A model generated the notes under the pieces. It saw only the letters and a list, made by a program, of their open reading frames with translations. It did no database searches and was not told the DNA's origin. Position numbers and translations under genes: made by a program. Positions 56,701 to 64,000 of a DNA stretch of 64,000 bases are shown in pieces (positions within the stretch are counted from its first letter, which is position 1; each line of letters starts with the position of its first letter). Source of the DNA: Clostridium rhizosphaerae (GTDB lineage Bacteria > Bacillota > Clostridia > Clostridiales > Clostridiaceae); assembly GCF_016765585.1 (NCBI RefSeq), contig NZ_JAESWC010000004.1:171188-235187 (forward strand), read 5' to 3'.

Positions 56701-59700
56701 AATCATCCATTGCAAAGTTATATACTCCGCCTTCTAAATAGACATTTAAATTGCTGTAACTTTTCCATGAATTGTCGCCGTGAAAATCCTCTTGAAAAAT
56801 TTCGGTTGGATAATCATTACCATTTAGATAAATTGCAAATCTTCCATCCCGGAAACTTGCTTCATCAGGCAATGTAGCCGTTACATTAATTTTCTTATTA
56901 TCAGACTGAGCCTTAAACTGAAGCACAGCAGAATCAAAGGTTCTGCTATAAACAAACAATTCATTTGTTGTGTTTGTTCTTCCATTAATAATAAGCTTAT
57001 CACCATTTGATATATCGTACTTGTTAATAAATGCTGTTCCATTATCGCCTATAGTATAGCCTCCATAATAATGGTACTTGCTTATTGTTCCCCCCTTAGC
57101 AGGATTACCCATAGGATCTAAAACAGTAACCTTATAAAAACTCGAATCATCAACAGTTAAATCACAGGAATTACTATTAACCTTTCCTAGAGTGTTAAAT
57201 TGAATATCAAAGTTTACTGTTACTGCTCCGCTGACCGACGGCATATTGAAACTAACCATTCCATCTTGACCAAGATTACATTGAACAGCACCAACCAAAG
57301 TTCCTCCCTGTTTAATATTGGCAGTAACTACAGGTCTCTTGTCATAGTAATTTGAGATTTCTATATTATTTTTGTTTTCATCCTGCAAGCTCAAATTAGC
57401 ATTAACAGTAGAATTAGGCCTAATTACAGAGCTATCTAAGCTTGCGCTGGCTGTAATTGGACTTCCTATTTTGATAGTGTATTGAGTCAGGTTAACTGTA
57501 TTTATGCTGTTATGATAACTTATTCCATTATCATAATCCTCATAAGAATAATTAACAAAACAATTAGGTGAAACATAAATTGTATTCAAGTTTTCATTCA
57601 TAACAAATCTGTCATATTCCAAGTCCACCTTAACATCTTTTGTCACTCCACTTCCAAGGCTTATTGTTGCATAGCTGTTGTTATCAACAGAAGCAGTAGT
57701 CTGATTAGAGCCTAAGTCTAAACTTGAGGTTAAGTAATAATTTTGTCCCCTAACATATATGCTGTACTTACCACCACTCATATACAAATTATTAATCTGA
57801 CCTTGTGAATTTAAGCTAAAGCTTATAGAAGCACACTTTCCATCATACATATTAACTATCCCATTGGCCAAATTAATTTTTCCTGGGGAATATAAGGGCT
57901 TTATGCTTACACTTTTCATAGAAGCTATAGCCTTATTAATGACAATATCGCTGTCAGATGAATTATAGCTGTCAGCGTAATATATGGCATTTCCTTCACT
58001 TCCGGAGTAGTTTACTCTAAAATCATTAACTGAGCTAAAGGTTCCTTTTTTTACAAATATATATCCATTGTTATCAGTGGTGTACTCTCCATTAATACTA
58101 TCAAGCTTTGTAAAGGCAGCCGGCTTTGAAACATTAAATGGATTCATAACTCGTATTCTTTGAATATTATTTGTAGTAACAGTTACAGGCTGTTCTGTGC
58201 ATTTTAAATTTATGGCATTTGGTACATTTATCTTAATAGTATAGTTTCCTGCAGTTAGAGTATTATTTACTAAACTTGCATGTGATACACTTGCGTATCT
58301 ATTCAAAGATGAATTAGTACTATCTATAAGTACACCGGAAGAATTATAAAGATCCATACTTATAAGATGTTTTGACCTAAAGGCATTCATAAAATCAAAA
58401 AGATTATCTGTATATATTCTGCTTAATGTTAATCCCCCTGAGGTAATGCTGTAGTCTGCAATTATACCTCCAGGTAAATCGACATTATTGGAGTAGCTTT
58501 TAAAAGTAACAGTGGTATCATCAAAACTTATATGCTTTACATCACTTGCTTTGCTAAAATTATAACTTAGGTCATAGGTATACTGATACATTGTACCTGA
58601 AGCTTCATCATAGGCAGTATTAATAATTGAATATACAGATGCATTTAAAACAGGTGATATATTTAATGTATCCGAGTTTGTAAATTCTATATTACCAATT
58701 CCATCTATATAGGCTCTGCTCTTTTTATATCCAGATAAGTTATTTACGCTTACACTAAACTTTGCTAAATCATTAGTTGTAAAGGTTACTGTAGTACTTT
58801 GGGCATTAGACGTAAAGGTCTTAGCCAAGTAGCACTTTGCTGATGAATTAAAAGCCTTTGCCATATACTGGCCGTCATCAGCCCATAGATAACTTAAACC
58901 TTTATCATCAATTGCAGTTTTTAATCCATCATAATTTATGTATTTCGAAGTAATTTTAATCTCAGCACCTTTTAATATATTAAACTTTGACGCATCATCA
59001 ATGGAGAAAGTTAATCTTTTTGCCGTTCCCTGAGAGTTATCAATATTTACAACACCGGTACTATCTAAAGCTGTCGGAAGCTGCCTGTCATAGCAGAACT
59101 GCCCACCTTTACCATCACCATCATCCTGGCCGCAATAAATATAAATTTTATTGCTTGAGTTGATTAAACTTTTATCAACCTTAAAGCTAGTTGCATTTGT
59201 TGAAGATGGATTATAATCAAACCATCCTTGACTAATTACATTTCCGGATTGGTTGTAAATATAATATCTTCCGCTCATCCAGCTTACAACACTAAAAGGC
59301 GCTTTTACATTAACAGTAGCTTGTGTGCTGTTATCTGTAGAGTCTGTGGAGCCATTTGCAAAGGTCACCTTACTTGATATAAGATTTCCTATGGGTGCAT
59401 AGTTTATTGATGCCTGTACACTATAGGTTCCCTTAGGCATATTGTCATGAAGCTTAATGCCATAATACCTTGAAGTTTCATAGGCATATTCATCTTCCCC
59501 ATCGTTTTTACGTAAATCATAATCTGTAGCTTGTACTATTTTTCCTGAAGGATCATAAACACTTATATTAAAATCATCACTTCCTGAAACATAAACTCTG
59601 TTTTTATTGCTGTCTATTATTCCGGCAAATAGATTTACGCCTCCTTCAGACGTAGGCTCCAGTCTCACATCAACTCCTAAGCTGCCAAAGCTTAAGGTTT

Positions 59701-61981
59701 CGATGCTGTTTTTATGACTCAAGGTCTTGCCTTCATATCTAATAGTCCTCTTCACATTACTAGAATTTAAAGTTGCTGAGTAATAATAGCCTGAAAAAGC
59801 TTTTGAAATATATGCACTGTTGTTTTTAATACTAAAGGTTGCATTGTTATAATATCCAAACTCATCCATACTATTAATATTCAACAATTCTGAGGTAACC
59901 ATAGAACTATAGTAATTAGCTGCATTAACTTTAGTAACTGTTCCATCTACTCCAAGGTTAATACTATCTACTCCATTTAAACTATCTAAATGCTTATTAT
60001 ACATATAACCGTCTTTTTCATTGGTTACTGTAATACCTAAATCAATATTATCCGGTGCATAGAAAAGAGCCTTACCATTTGAATCAAAACTATTATCAAT
60101 ATTTATACCCTTCATCCATGCATCACCAAAGGAAGACTTTACAGTAAGCTTAGAACCTGTTAATTGAGTTCCATCAGCTTTTTTAGAAGTAACACTTCTT
60201 TGTTTAAGCGAAGAAGCATCAATTGAATAATTTCCGGAACCATTAATTTTTGCTGCATACAAAATCGGTACATTCAATCCGTTTATAGTAGTATTGTAAG
60301 AAAAATATAAGTCATACAATACTGTTGGTTTAGTATTATAAAACACTACATTACTGTTATCATCAGCTGCAGCAGAAATTTCGTCTATTTTTGCATTATC
60401 ATTCTTATCATTAACTGCTCTTAAGAAAACTTTTGTTCCTTTAGGAAGTTTTTCTTTATTTATTCCAAGTATGGCTGCTGTAACCTTGGTATCAGAGCCT
60501 TTTTTCTCGTTTACATATCTGTAATCAGTATATGAGGCTCCTGTTTTAGAATAAGCCTTTATAGTTATCTTATTAGCTGCTTCTTGAAGAGATGCTGCAG
60601 AAACTACAGTTGTGTAATCACTGCTTCCGTTACCTGATATTGTTGTTAAAGCAGTTGTACTATCATTTATGTATATTTCAGTTCTTGATAAATCTGCCGG
60701 TGAAATAGCCTTAAATTTAACATTAACATCCCCATTATAGTAATCTGATGATTTTGGAGAAGTGATTTCAATAAAACCGACAGCACCCTGTGTCATTTTA
60801 AGAGCATCTATAAGTCCATTACCTGTATAATGATTATATTGATCATAATTTTTATAATAATTTTTCCAATCATTGCTGGTTGATTTTTTCAACAGATTTT
60901 CTATTTGTGCTTTAGAATAGGATGGAAACTTTACCTTTGCTAAAGCCGCTACCCCTGAAACTGCTGCTGCAGAATAAGAGGTTCCAAAAACATAGGTGTA
61001 CTTTCCGGTATTACTTGTAGTATAACCCTCTCCGCCTGCTGCCAAGGTAACAGCTTTTCCATAATTTCCACCGTGTATACTGGATACTACAATTGTCCCC
61101 TCAATATTGGCTGGCCAGTAATTTTCTGCATAATCATTATTTTCACCTGCTGAAACTACAACAGTACAGCCTTTACTAAAGGCATAATTAACTGCATCTT
61201 CAACAGTCTTGCTGCAACCTTCTCCATCCATACTTACATTTATTATAGAGGCACTGCTGTCAGCTGCATATCTTATACCGCTTGCAACATCAAAGCTTGT
61301 TGCAGTTCCGCCCACATCTGAAACCTTTACAGGCAGTATCTTAGTATTTGTTGTACCTGCAATTCCAGCGATACCTTTGTTATTATTAGTATTTGCAGCA
61401 ATTATACCTGCTATTTGAGTACCGTGTCCGTCATTATCAGTTGTATCTGCACTCCCGGTTAAAATATTTTTCCCTGTAAGCACTCTTCCTGATAAATCCT
61501 CATGGCTTGACATAACACCGGTATCTACAACTGCCACTGTAACCTGAGTACTGCTTGCAGGTATATTATCCCATGCCTCCTGCACGTGGGCATAGTTTAA
61601 AAAATCCTGTGTTCCAATATAAGGATCTGATGTGCTGCCTTGCTTTTTAGCAACAGCATTAACTTCTACATAATCAGTGTTAGCATTATCTTTAAGTTCT
61701 TTAAGGGTCTTGTCCACATTTTCATTATTAACACTTATTAACATAGAACTTCCATTAACCTTAAGTATTTTTCCATCATACTTTTTTAACGTTTCTTCAT
61801 AATTTTTATTGTTTAAATCTTTAATCTTTAAAATAAGCTGACCTTCAACAGCCTTTAAAGGTTTTTGAGTCTTTGGCGCATCGTCCTTTGCAAATACTTT
61901 TACAGTACCGCTTTGAAGCACCGTAGAAACAATAAATACATAAAGAATAAACAAACTTGTAAACTTCTTAAGCTTCTTCAT
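53717..61981 (-). CDS. Giant secreted subtilisin-like protein with repeated beta-rich modules and C-terminal dockerin
   Basis: About 2754 residues from MKKLKKFTSLFILYVF (GGGGG 6 bases ahead; 10 extra codons are open upstream). Signal peptide, propeptide-like region (about 45-110), S8 domain (about 120-405) with Asp153 (VAVVDTGVMSSHED), His187 (NDGHGTQIAG) and Ser335 (FGTSYSAAAVSG). The usual oxyanion Asn is not in place: the motif reads VVVSAGENND, with Glu280 where AAGN is normal. Then an Ig-like module (SPKSSDYYNGDVNVKFKA) and some six related modules of about 340-380 residues; anchors such as LDPMGNPAKGGT and LIDPYGNPAKGGT recur at about 1620 and 1970. A dockerin (about 2695-2754; DINLDGITDIYDLTLISKDM, KIDIKDLAKAAQNY) ends it. 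Catalytic competence is uncertain; an adhesin or scaffold role is possible. Confidence 0.92.
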   Translation of the reverse strand: MKKLKKFTSLFILYVFIVSTVLQSGTVKVFAKDDAPKTQKPLKAVEGQLILKIKDLNNKNYEETLKKYDGKILKVNGSSMLISVNNENVDKTLKELKDNANTDYVEVNAVAKKQGSTSDPYIGTQDFLNYAHVQEAWDNIPASSTQVTVAVVDTGVMSSHEDLSGRVLTGKNILTGSADTTDNDGHGTQIAGIIAANTNNNKGIAGIAGTTNTKILPVKVSDVGGTATSFDVASGIRYAADSSASIINVSMDGEGCSKTVEDAVNYAFSKGCTVVVSAGENNDYAENYWPANIEGTIVVSSIHGGNYGKAVTLAAGGEGYTTSNTGKYTYVFGTSYSAAAVSGVAALAKVKFPSYSKAQIENLLKKSTSNDWKNYYKNYDQYNHYTGNGLIDALKMTQGAVGFIEITSPKSSDYYNGDVNVKFKAISPADLSRTEIYINDSTTALTTISGNGSSDYTTVVSAASLQEAANKITIKAYSKTGASYTDYRYVNEKKGSDTKVTAAILGINKEKLPKGTKVFLRAVNDKNDNAKIDEISAAADDNSNVVFYNTKPTVLYDLYFSYNTTINGLNVPILYAAKINGSGNYSIDASSLKQRSVTSKKADGTQLTGSKLTVKSSFGDAWMKGINIDNSFDSNGKALFYAPDNIDLGITVTNEKDGYMYNKHLDSLNGVDSINLGVDGTVTKVNAANYYSSMVTSELLNINSMDEFGYYNNATFSIKNNSAYISKAFSGYYYSATLNSSNVKRTIRYEGKTLSHKNSIETLSFGSLGVDVRLEPTSEGGVNLFAGIIDSNKNRVYVSGSDDFNISVYDPSGKIVQATDYDLRKNDGEDEYAYETSRYYGIKLHDNMPKGTYSVQASINYAPIGNLISSKVTFANGSTDSTDNSTQATVNVKAPFSVVSWMSGRYYIYNQSGNVISQGWFDYNPSSTNATSFKVDKSLINSSNKIYIYCGQDDGDGKGGQFCYDRQLPTALDSTGVVNIDNSQGTAKRLTFSIDDASKFNILKGAEIKITSKYINYDGLKTAIDDKGLSYLWADDGQYMAKAFNSSAKCYLAKTFTSNAQSTTVTFTTNDLAKFSVSVNNLSGYKKSRAYIDGIGNIEFTNSDTLNISPVLNASVYSIINTAYDEASGTMYQYTYDLSYNFSKASDVKHISFDDTTVTFKSYSNNVDLPGGIIADYSITSGGLTLSRIYTDNLFDFMNAFRSKHLISMDLYNSSGVLIDSTNSSLNRYASVSHASLVNNTLTAGNYTIKINVPNAINLKCTEQPVTVTTNNIQRIRVMNPFNVSKPAAFTKLDSINGEYTTDNNGYIFVKKGTFSSVNDFRVNYSGSEGNAIYYADSYNSSDSDIVINKAIASMKSVSIKPLYSPGKINLANGIVNMYDGKCASISFSLNSQGQINNLYMSGGKYSIYVRGQNYYLTSSLDLGSNQTTASVDNNSYATISLGSGVTKDVKVDLEYDRFVMNENLNTIYVSPNCFVNYSYEDYDNGISYHNSINTVNLTQYTIKIGSPITASASLDSSVIRPNSTVNANLSLQDENKNNIEISNYYDKRPVVTANIKQGGTLVGAVQCNLGQDGMVSFNMPSVSGAVTVNFDIQFNTLGKVNSNSCDLTVDDSSFYKVTVLDPMGNPAKGGTISKYHYYGGYTIGDNGTAFINKYDISNGDKLIINGRTNTTNELFVYSRTFDSAVLQFKAQSDNKKINVTATLPDEASFRDGRFAIYLNGNDYPTEIFQEDFHGDNSWKSYSNLNVYLEGGVYNFAMDDYRTYYLISQIDTSKASSVVLDGSKMARLTTSSSDGFSFSLNKISEYMQYGVAEVFVSPGAELSYSRNMNDYGISFSNKVTTIAGSTINMGLGSKLTVTGTLDKNTYGPGENIKASISITDENKNIITINSWNSNKPAIQAVFKNSIGNILASVDCTINYDGTVNFIIPPEADGNVSISFVLKSDKLGTFSSVSYPTTVDSSNYYKISLIDPYGNPAKGGTLRFSNDYKNYNISTAGTVFVPKSTLSDGMSYNVVVSGNCSSNADKFIYERTITSTTVKIGKNPDTSRINLSITKPQAYNVDYASIQIRNDFGNEVAYQSLDMNSYSSWSNMNYWFDKNVYKIRVEMGSYDGSKSVSYILYDDIDTAADTQAVLDANNISKLTFVYDGLNSLSNENYYVGSPYSNRSYSSSDILYVSKNKGYNISGNGTININGINSNFGFSKNNFFVKDDITEIHFGKTPYKFMTYKNNEIVDYKLKDVVNIGDTLNAYSLSVVDGNNYQLSVYDSNITNLKLNFYQQGTTNLVKSVDAASNSYNQKSFVIPSMTEGTYDVNITGTAPDGTLIANKAQKVSVSSQDNNYRFYPQSKDYYSSIKEATITFFEGTKIIYKTSCDSYSSSGELLVPKSILTSGKDYIALISYTDWNGKYHYFKTTVNLDGSFSSIYLTEPDTSVEVPLKGIPNAKIDVVKDGASLGQFALADDGSGNMVVQPDSYELILKGMDKNTGKYYVLDKNITVNSATTSYNFDTSSLSILSVNSSYKGGIYSGSYILQKQGINIQSTVDYSDMRDNNIYVDKGTYTVSTSLDVSGLANTITGKYTVDCSNATSAIELGKNLKVTAVLNKASFNAGETPSVTSAKVMDGTVELSGFMASDFSISSIDIVHRGKSFKNFQGAIPSYISGECNLGLNLVNKATGTISVLAASVVINNSTNKALTDINLDGITDIYDLTLISKDMGFEKGKSVNWDGRCNVENNDGLNKIDIKDLAKAAQNYNKKY

Positions 61982-62052
61982 GTTTTTCCCCCTTTTAAAA
62001 GTTTTAACCAAGGATAATTATACCATATTATCTTAATAATAGTTAACATATA

Positions 62053-62089
62053 GTTAACATTTTATGTATAAGCACATGCTTAACCAATG
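62053..62089 (-). promoter_or_regulatory. Possible promoter of the giant gene
   Basis: On the minus strand TTGGTT and TAAAAT are separated by 17 bases, with an AAGCATGTGCTT palindrome in the spacer. It lies about 75 bases upstream of the ATG. A related stretch of about 30 bases (CACATGG-TAACCAA-CTTCTAA on plus) is found at 46638-46664, past the end of the other protease gene. Confidence 0.4.
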
Positions 62090-62241
62090 CTTCTAATAGA
62101 CAAGTATACAAGTTATTTCCAATCAATCAATAATCAAAATCTGTTGCTTTTCTATTAACAATTTAAACAAAGTATAGTAGAATTGTTGTATAGATTTGTA
62201 AATCTCTATAAAAAGTTTTCTATATGAATCAATACAAATAT

Positions 62242-62440
62242 GTGCTGTTTAATAATAGTGTTGGTATAAGCCTGTTCATTGGTATTATAGAAAGCAAATC
62301 TACTGCAAACCAGCATGGCTCAAGTAAATATTTATATATTTAAATATTTTCATAGGTTTATATTTAAATATATAAATGATAAAAGGCCATTGCTTGCTTT
62401 TAATAACATGCAGCATTTCGCACGTTTCTTTAACAAAGCA
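62242..62440 (-). repeat. Dispersed intergenic element, copy 2 (possible ncRNA)
   Basis: Reverse-complement relative of 36251-36412, with an insert of about 33 nt near its right end and a longer internal hairpin (stem TATATATTTAAATAT, 15 bp). It lies in the 560-base divergent spacer between the giant subtilisin gene and the cohesin gene. The remaining spacer holds no gene; 62441-62539 is AT-rich leader of the cohesin gene. Confidence 0.65.
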
Positions 62441-62539
62441 TAAAAGTAATATTATACTTTTACAAAAGGAGGCATCATAATATAACTATATTAAAAATAC
62501 TAATCTTATTTTTTAACTCAACAAAGGGGGAAGGGATGA

Positions 62540-64000
62540 ATGAAATTTAAAAAAGTAACTGCTTATTTGGCGTGTTTCTTTCTTGTAATGAATATCTTAG
62601 TTTTTCCAAGCATTAATGCCAAAGCAGCTGACACAACCACAGCAAACCTTTACTACACTGTAGACTCAAACGTGGCTGTTGGACAAGATTTTAATATTTA
62701 CGTAAATGCACAAAATATAAACGATTTATACGGAGGTTCAATAGACTTTGCCTACGATAAATCAATGATACAAATTCAAGACATATCTGAAGGCGATTTG
62801 ATAAAAAATTGTGGGACAACCTACAATCTATTAGTAAAGTCCACATTGCCTGATACTACCGGAATTATTAATTTTGCATTTTCACTGCAGGGCGATGGCC
62901 CTGGTATAGCGAATGCTAATGGAAAGTTATTTGTTATAAAGGCTAAAGCTTTGAAGGCGGGGAATTTGGGATTGAATTTTATTAGTAGTGATCCTGATGC
63001 AGGGAATACTGGTGGTTCTTTAAATGCTTTGGTGAAGTTGTCGGATAGTGAAGGTGGTACAATTTCCTTAGTTACATCTAATTTAACTTCCAATATCTCT
63101 ACTGTTCCTACGGTACCAAGTTCACAAACTATCGAAGAGACTAATACTTCATTAGTATATACCGGTACTTGGACTTCCATTACTGGAACTGGTTATAGTG
63201 GTGGTACTGGTAAATATGCTCTAGCTTCTGGAGCCTCTGTTGAATATAAATTTACTGGTACTTCTGTTAAGTGGATTTCTTATAAGGCTCTTAATAGAGG
63301 TAAGGCTGACGTTTACATTGACGGTGTATTAGATGCTAATGTTGATTTATATTCGGCTACTGAGCAAACTAAAACAACTGTTTATCAAAAGTCTGGTTTA
63401 ACTAATGCTCTGCATACTATTAAAATTGTTGCTACCGGGCAGAAGAATCCTTCTTCTTCTAATACTATAGTTATTTTTGATGCTTTTGAAATTAATTCTA
63501 ACACTAATACACCTACTGATCCTCAGCCTCAAACTATCGAAGAGACTAATACTTCATTAGTATATACCGGTACTTGGACTTCCATTACTGGAACTGGTTA
63601 TAGTGGTGGTACTGGTAAATATGCTCTAGCTTCTGGAGCCTCTGTTGAATATAAATTTACTGGTACTTCTGTTAAGTGGATTTCTTATAAGGCTCTTAAT
63701 AGAGGTAAGGCTGACGTTTACATTGACGGTGTATTAGATGCTAATGTTGATTTATATTCGGCTACTGAGCAAACTAAAACAACTGTTTATCAAAAGTCTG
63801 GTTTAACTAATGCTCTACATACTATTAAAATTGTTGCTACCGGACAGAAGAATCCTTCTTCTTCTAATACCATAGTTATTTTTGATGCTTTTGAAATTAA
63901 TTCTAACACTACTATACCTACTGATCCTCAGCCTCAAACTATCGAAGAGACTAATACTTCATTAGTATATACCGGTACTTGGACTTCCATTACTGGAACT
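62540..64000 (+). CDS. Secreted cohesin-domain protein with 135-residue tandem repeats (runs off the window)
   Basis: 487 residues visible, open to the window end. Start ATG at 62540 with AAGGGGG 9 bases ahead; the ATG four bases earlier is out of frame and stops at once. Signal peptide (1-28, ending NAKA), then a cohesin domain (about 30-175) with LYYTVDSNVAVGQDFNIYVN, LYGGSIDFAYDKSMIQIQDI and GIINFAFSLQGDGPGIANAN. From residue 196 a 135-residue unit repeats (196-330, 331-465, 466 on), each with WTSITGTGYSGGTGKYALAS, VEYKFTGTSVKWISYKALNR, GKADVYIDGVLDANVDLYSA and a TPTDPQPQ linker. The repeat resembles galactose-binding-like beta-sandwich modules, so sugar or wall binding is likely. It may be a scaffold that ties dockerin proteins to a surface. 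Confidence 0.88.
   Translation, partial: MKFKKVTAYLACFFLVMNILVFPSINAKAADTTTANLYYTVDSNVAVGQDFNIYVNAQNINDLYGGSIDFAYDKSMIQIQDISEGDLIKNCGTTYNLLVKSTLPDTTGIINFAFSLQGDGPGIANANGKLFVIKAKALKAGNLGLNFISSDPDAGNTGGSLNALVKLSDSEGGTISLVTSNLTSNISTVPTVPSSQTIEETNTSLVYTGTWTSITGTGYSGGTGKYALASGASVEYKFTGTSVKWISYKALNRGKADVYIDGVLDANVDLYSATEQTKTTVYQKSGLTNALHTIKIVATGQKNPSSSNTIVIFDAFEINSNTNTPTDPQPQTIEETNTSLVYTGTWTSITGTGYSGGTGKYALASGASVEYKFTGTSVKWISYKALNRGKADVYIDGVLDANVDLYSATEQTKTTVYQKSGLTNALHTIKIVATGQKNPSSSNTIVIFDAFEINSNTTIPTDPQPQTIEETNTSLVYTGTWTSITGT
63125..64000 (+). repeat. 405-bp tandem DNA repeat within the cohesin gene
   Basis: Units start at 63125, 63530 and 63935, exactly 405 bp apart. The first two full units differ at only a handful of positions, mostly silent or in the linker. 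The third is cut by the window end. Near-identity at DNA level points to recent amplification or gene conversion. Confidence 0.95.

Noticed and set aside
62012..62539. c-di-GMP or other known riboswitch in the divergent spacer
   Set aside because: None of the conserved riboswitch cores I can recognise is present; only the dispersed element and AT-rich promoter sequence are seen.
62821..63180. Open frame of 119 codons on the minus strand inside the cohesin gene
   Set aside because: It is antisense to a clear signal-peptide/cohesin frame, has no ribosome binding site, and its residues do not resemble a protein family.
46702..64000. Classical cellulosome gene cluster
   Set aside because: No glycoside hydrolase, no CBM3, no S-layer-homology anchor and no multi-cohesin scaffoldin is visible, so calling it a cellulosome would overstate the evidence.

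Overview
The window is low-GC DNA with strong purine-rich ribosome binding sites, AT-rich intergenic repeats and a typical clostridial housekeeping gene order (dnaE, ytoI, whiA, yvcK, rapZ, murB, uvrC, uvrA, uvrB, ctp, ftsEX, alr, acpS). It most likely comes from the chromosome of an anaerobic spore-forming Clostridium-like Firmicute. The gerS-like gene beside alr, the flavodiiron protein and the double-cubane dehydratase-like protein fit that lifestyle. The species cannot be named from sequence alone.

Region 1 (1-9 kb, minus strand) holds the 5' part of dnaE, which stops abruptly just before its catalytic Asp-x-Asp motif and runs into what looks like the 5' part of a group I intron cut by the window edge. 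Next come a DUF3343/double-cubane protein/activase set and the ytoI-whiA-yvcK-rapZ cluster. Region 2 (9-31 kb) holds a broken four-helix-bundle gene, hisC, murB, a PHP phosphoesterase, uvrC, a YdjM-like protein, an FHA-FtsW/RodA-PBP cell-wall operon, uvrBA behind a LexA-type box, and the division/hydrolase block (MinJ-like PDZ protein, CtpB, EnvC-like M23 hydrolase, FtsX, FtsE). Region 3 (31-42 kb) holds mazEF, alr, a gerS-like lipoprotein, nnrDE, acpS, two small unknown genes flanking a DnaA-box cluster, and a MoxR-DUF58-membrane protein operon. Region 4 (42-46.6 kb, plus strand) holds beta-phosphoglucomutase and a GH65 disaccharide phosphorylase, which together turn maltose-like sugars into glucose 6-phosphate, followed by a flavodiiron protein with a rubredoxin-like tail.

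Region 5 (46.7-64 kb) is the most unusual part. It is a compact cohesin-dockerin locus with no glycoside hydrolases. Three secreted dockerin proteins (a subtilisin with an inserted domain, a SpoIID/LytB-type protein, and a subtilisin-like protein of about 2750 residues built of repeated beta-rich modules) lie beside a membrane-anchored cohesin protein, a polytopic O-antigen-ligase/TPR protein, and, divergently, a second secreted cohesin protein carrying near-identical 135-residue repeats and running off the window. The inferred picture is a small cellulosome-like surface complex dedicated to proteolysis, adhesion or wall remodelling rather than to polysaccharide degradation.

Non-coding structure is abundant: a foldback of about 345 nt and a dispersed repeat of about 165-200 nt (36.2-36.8 kb, second copy at 62.2-62.4 kb), several other long hairpins, and clear intrinsic terminators. 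No tRNA, rRNA, CRISPR array, transposase gene or prophage was recognised.
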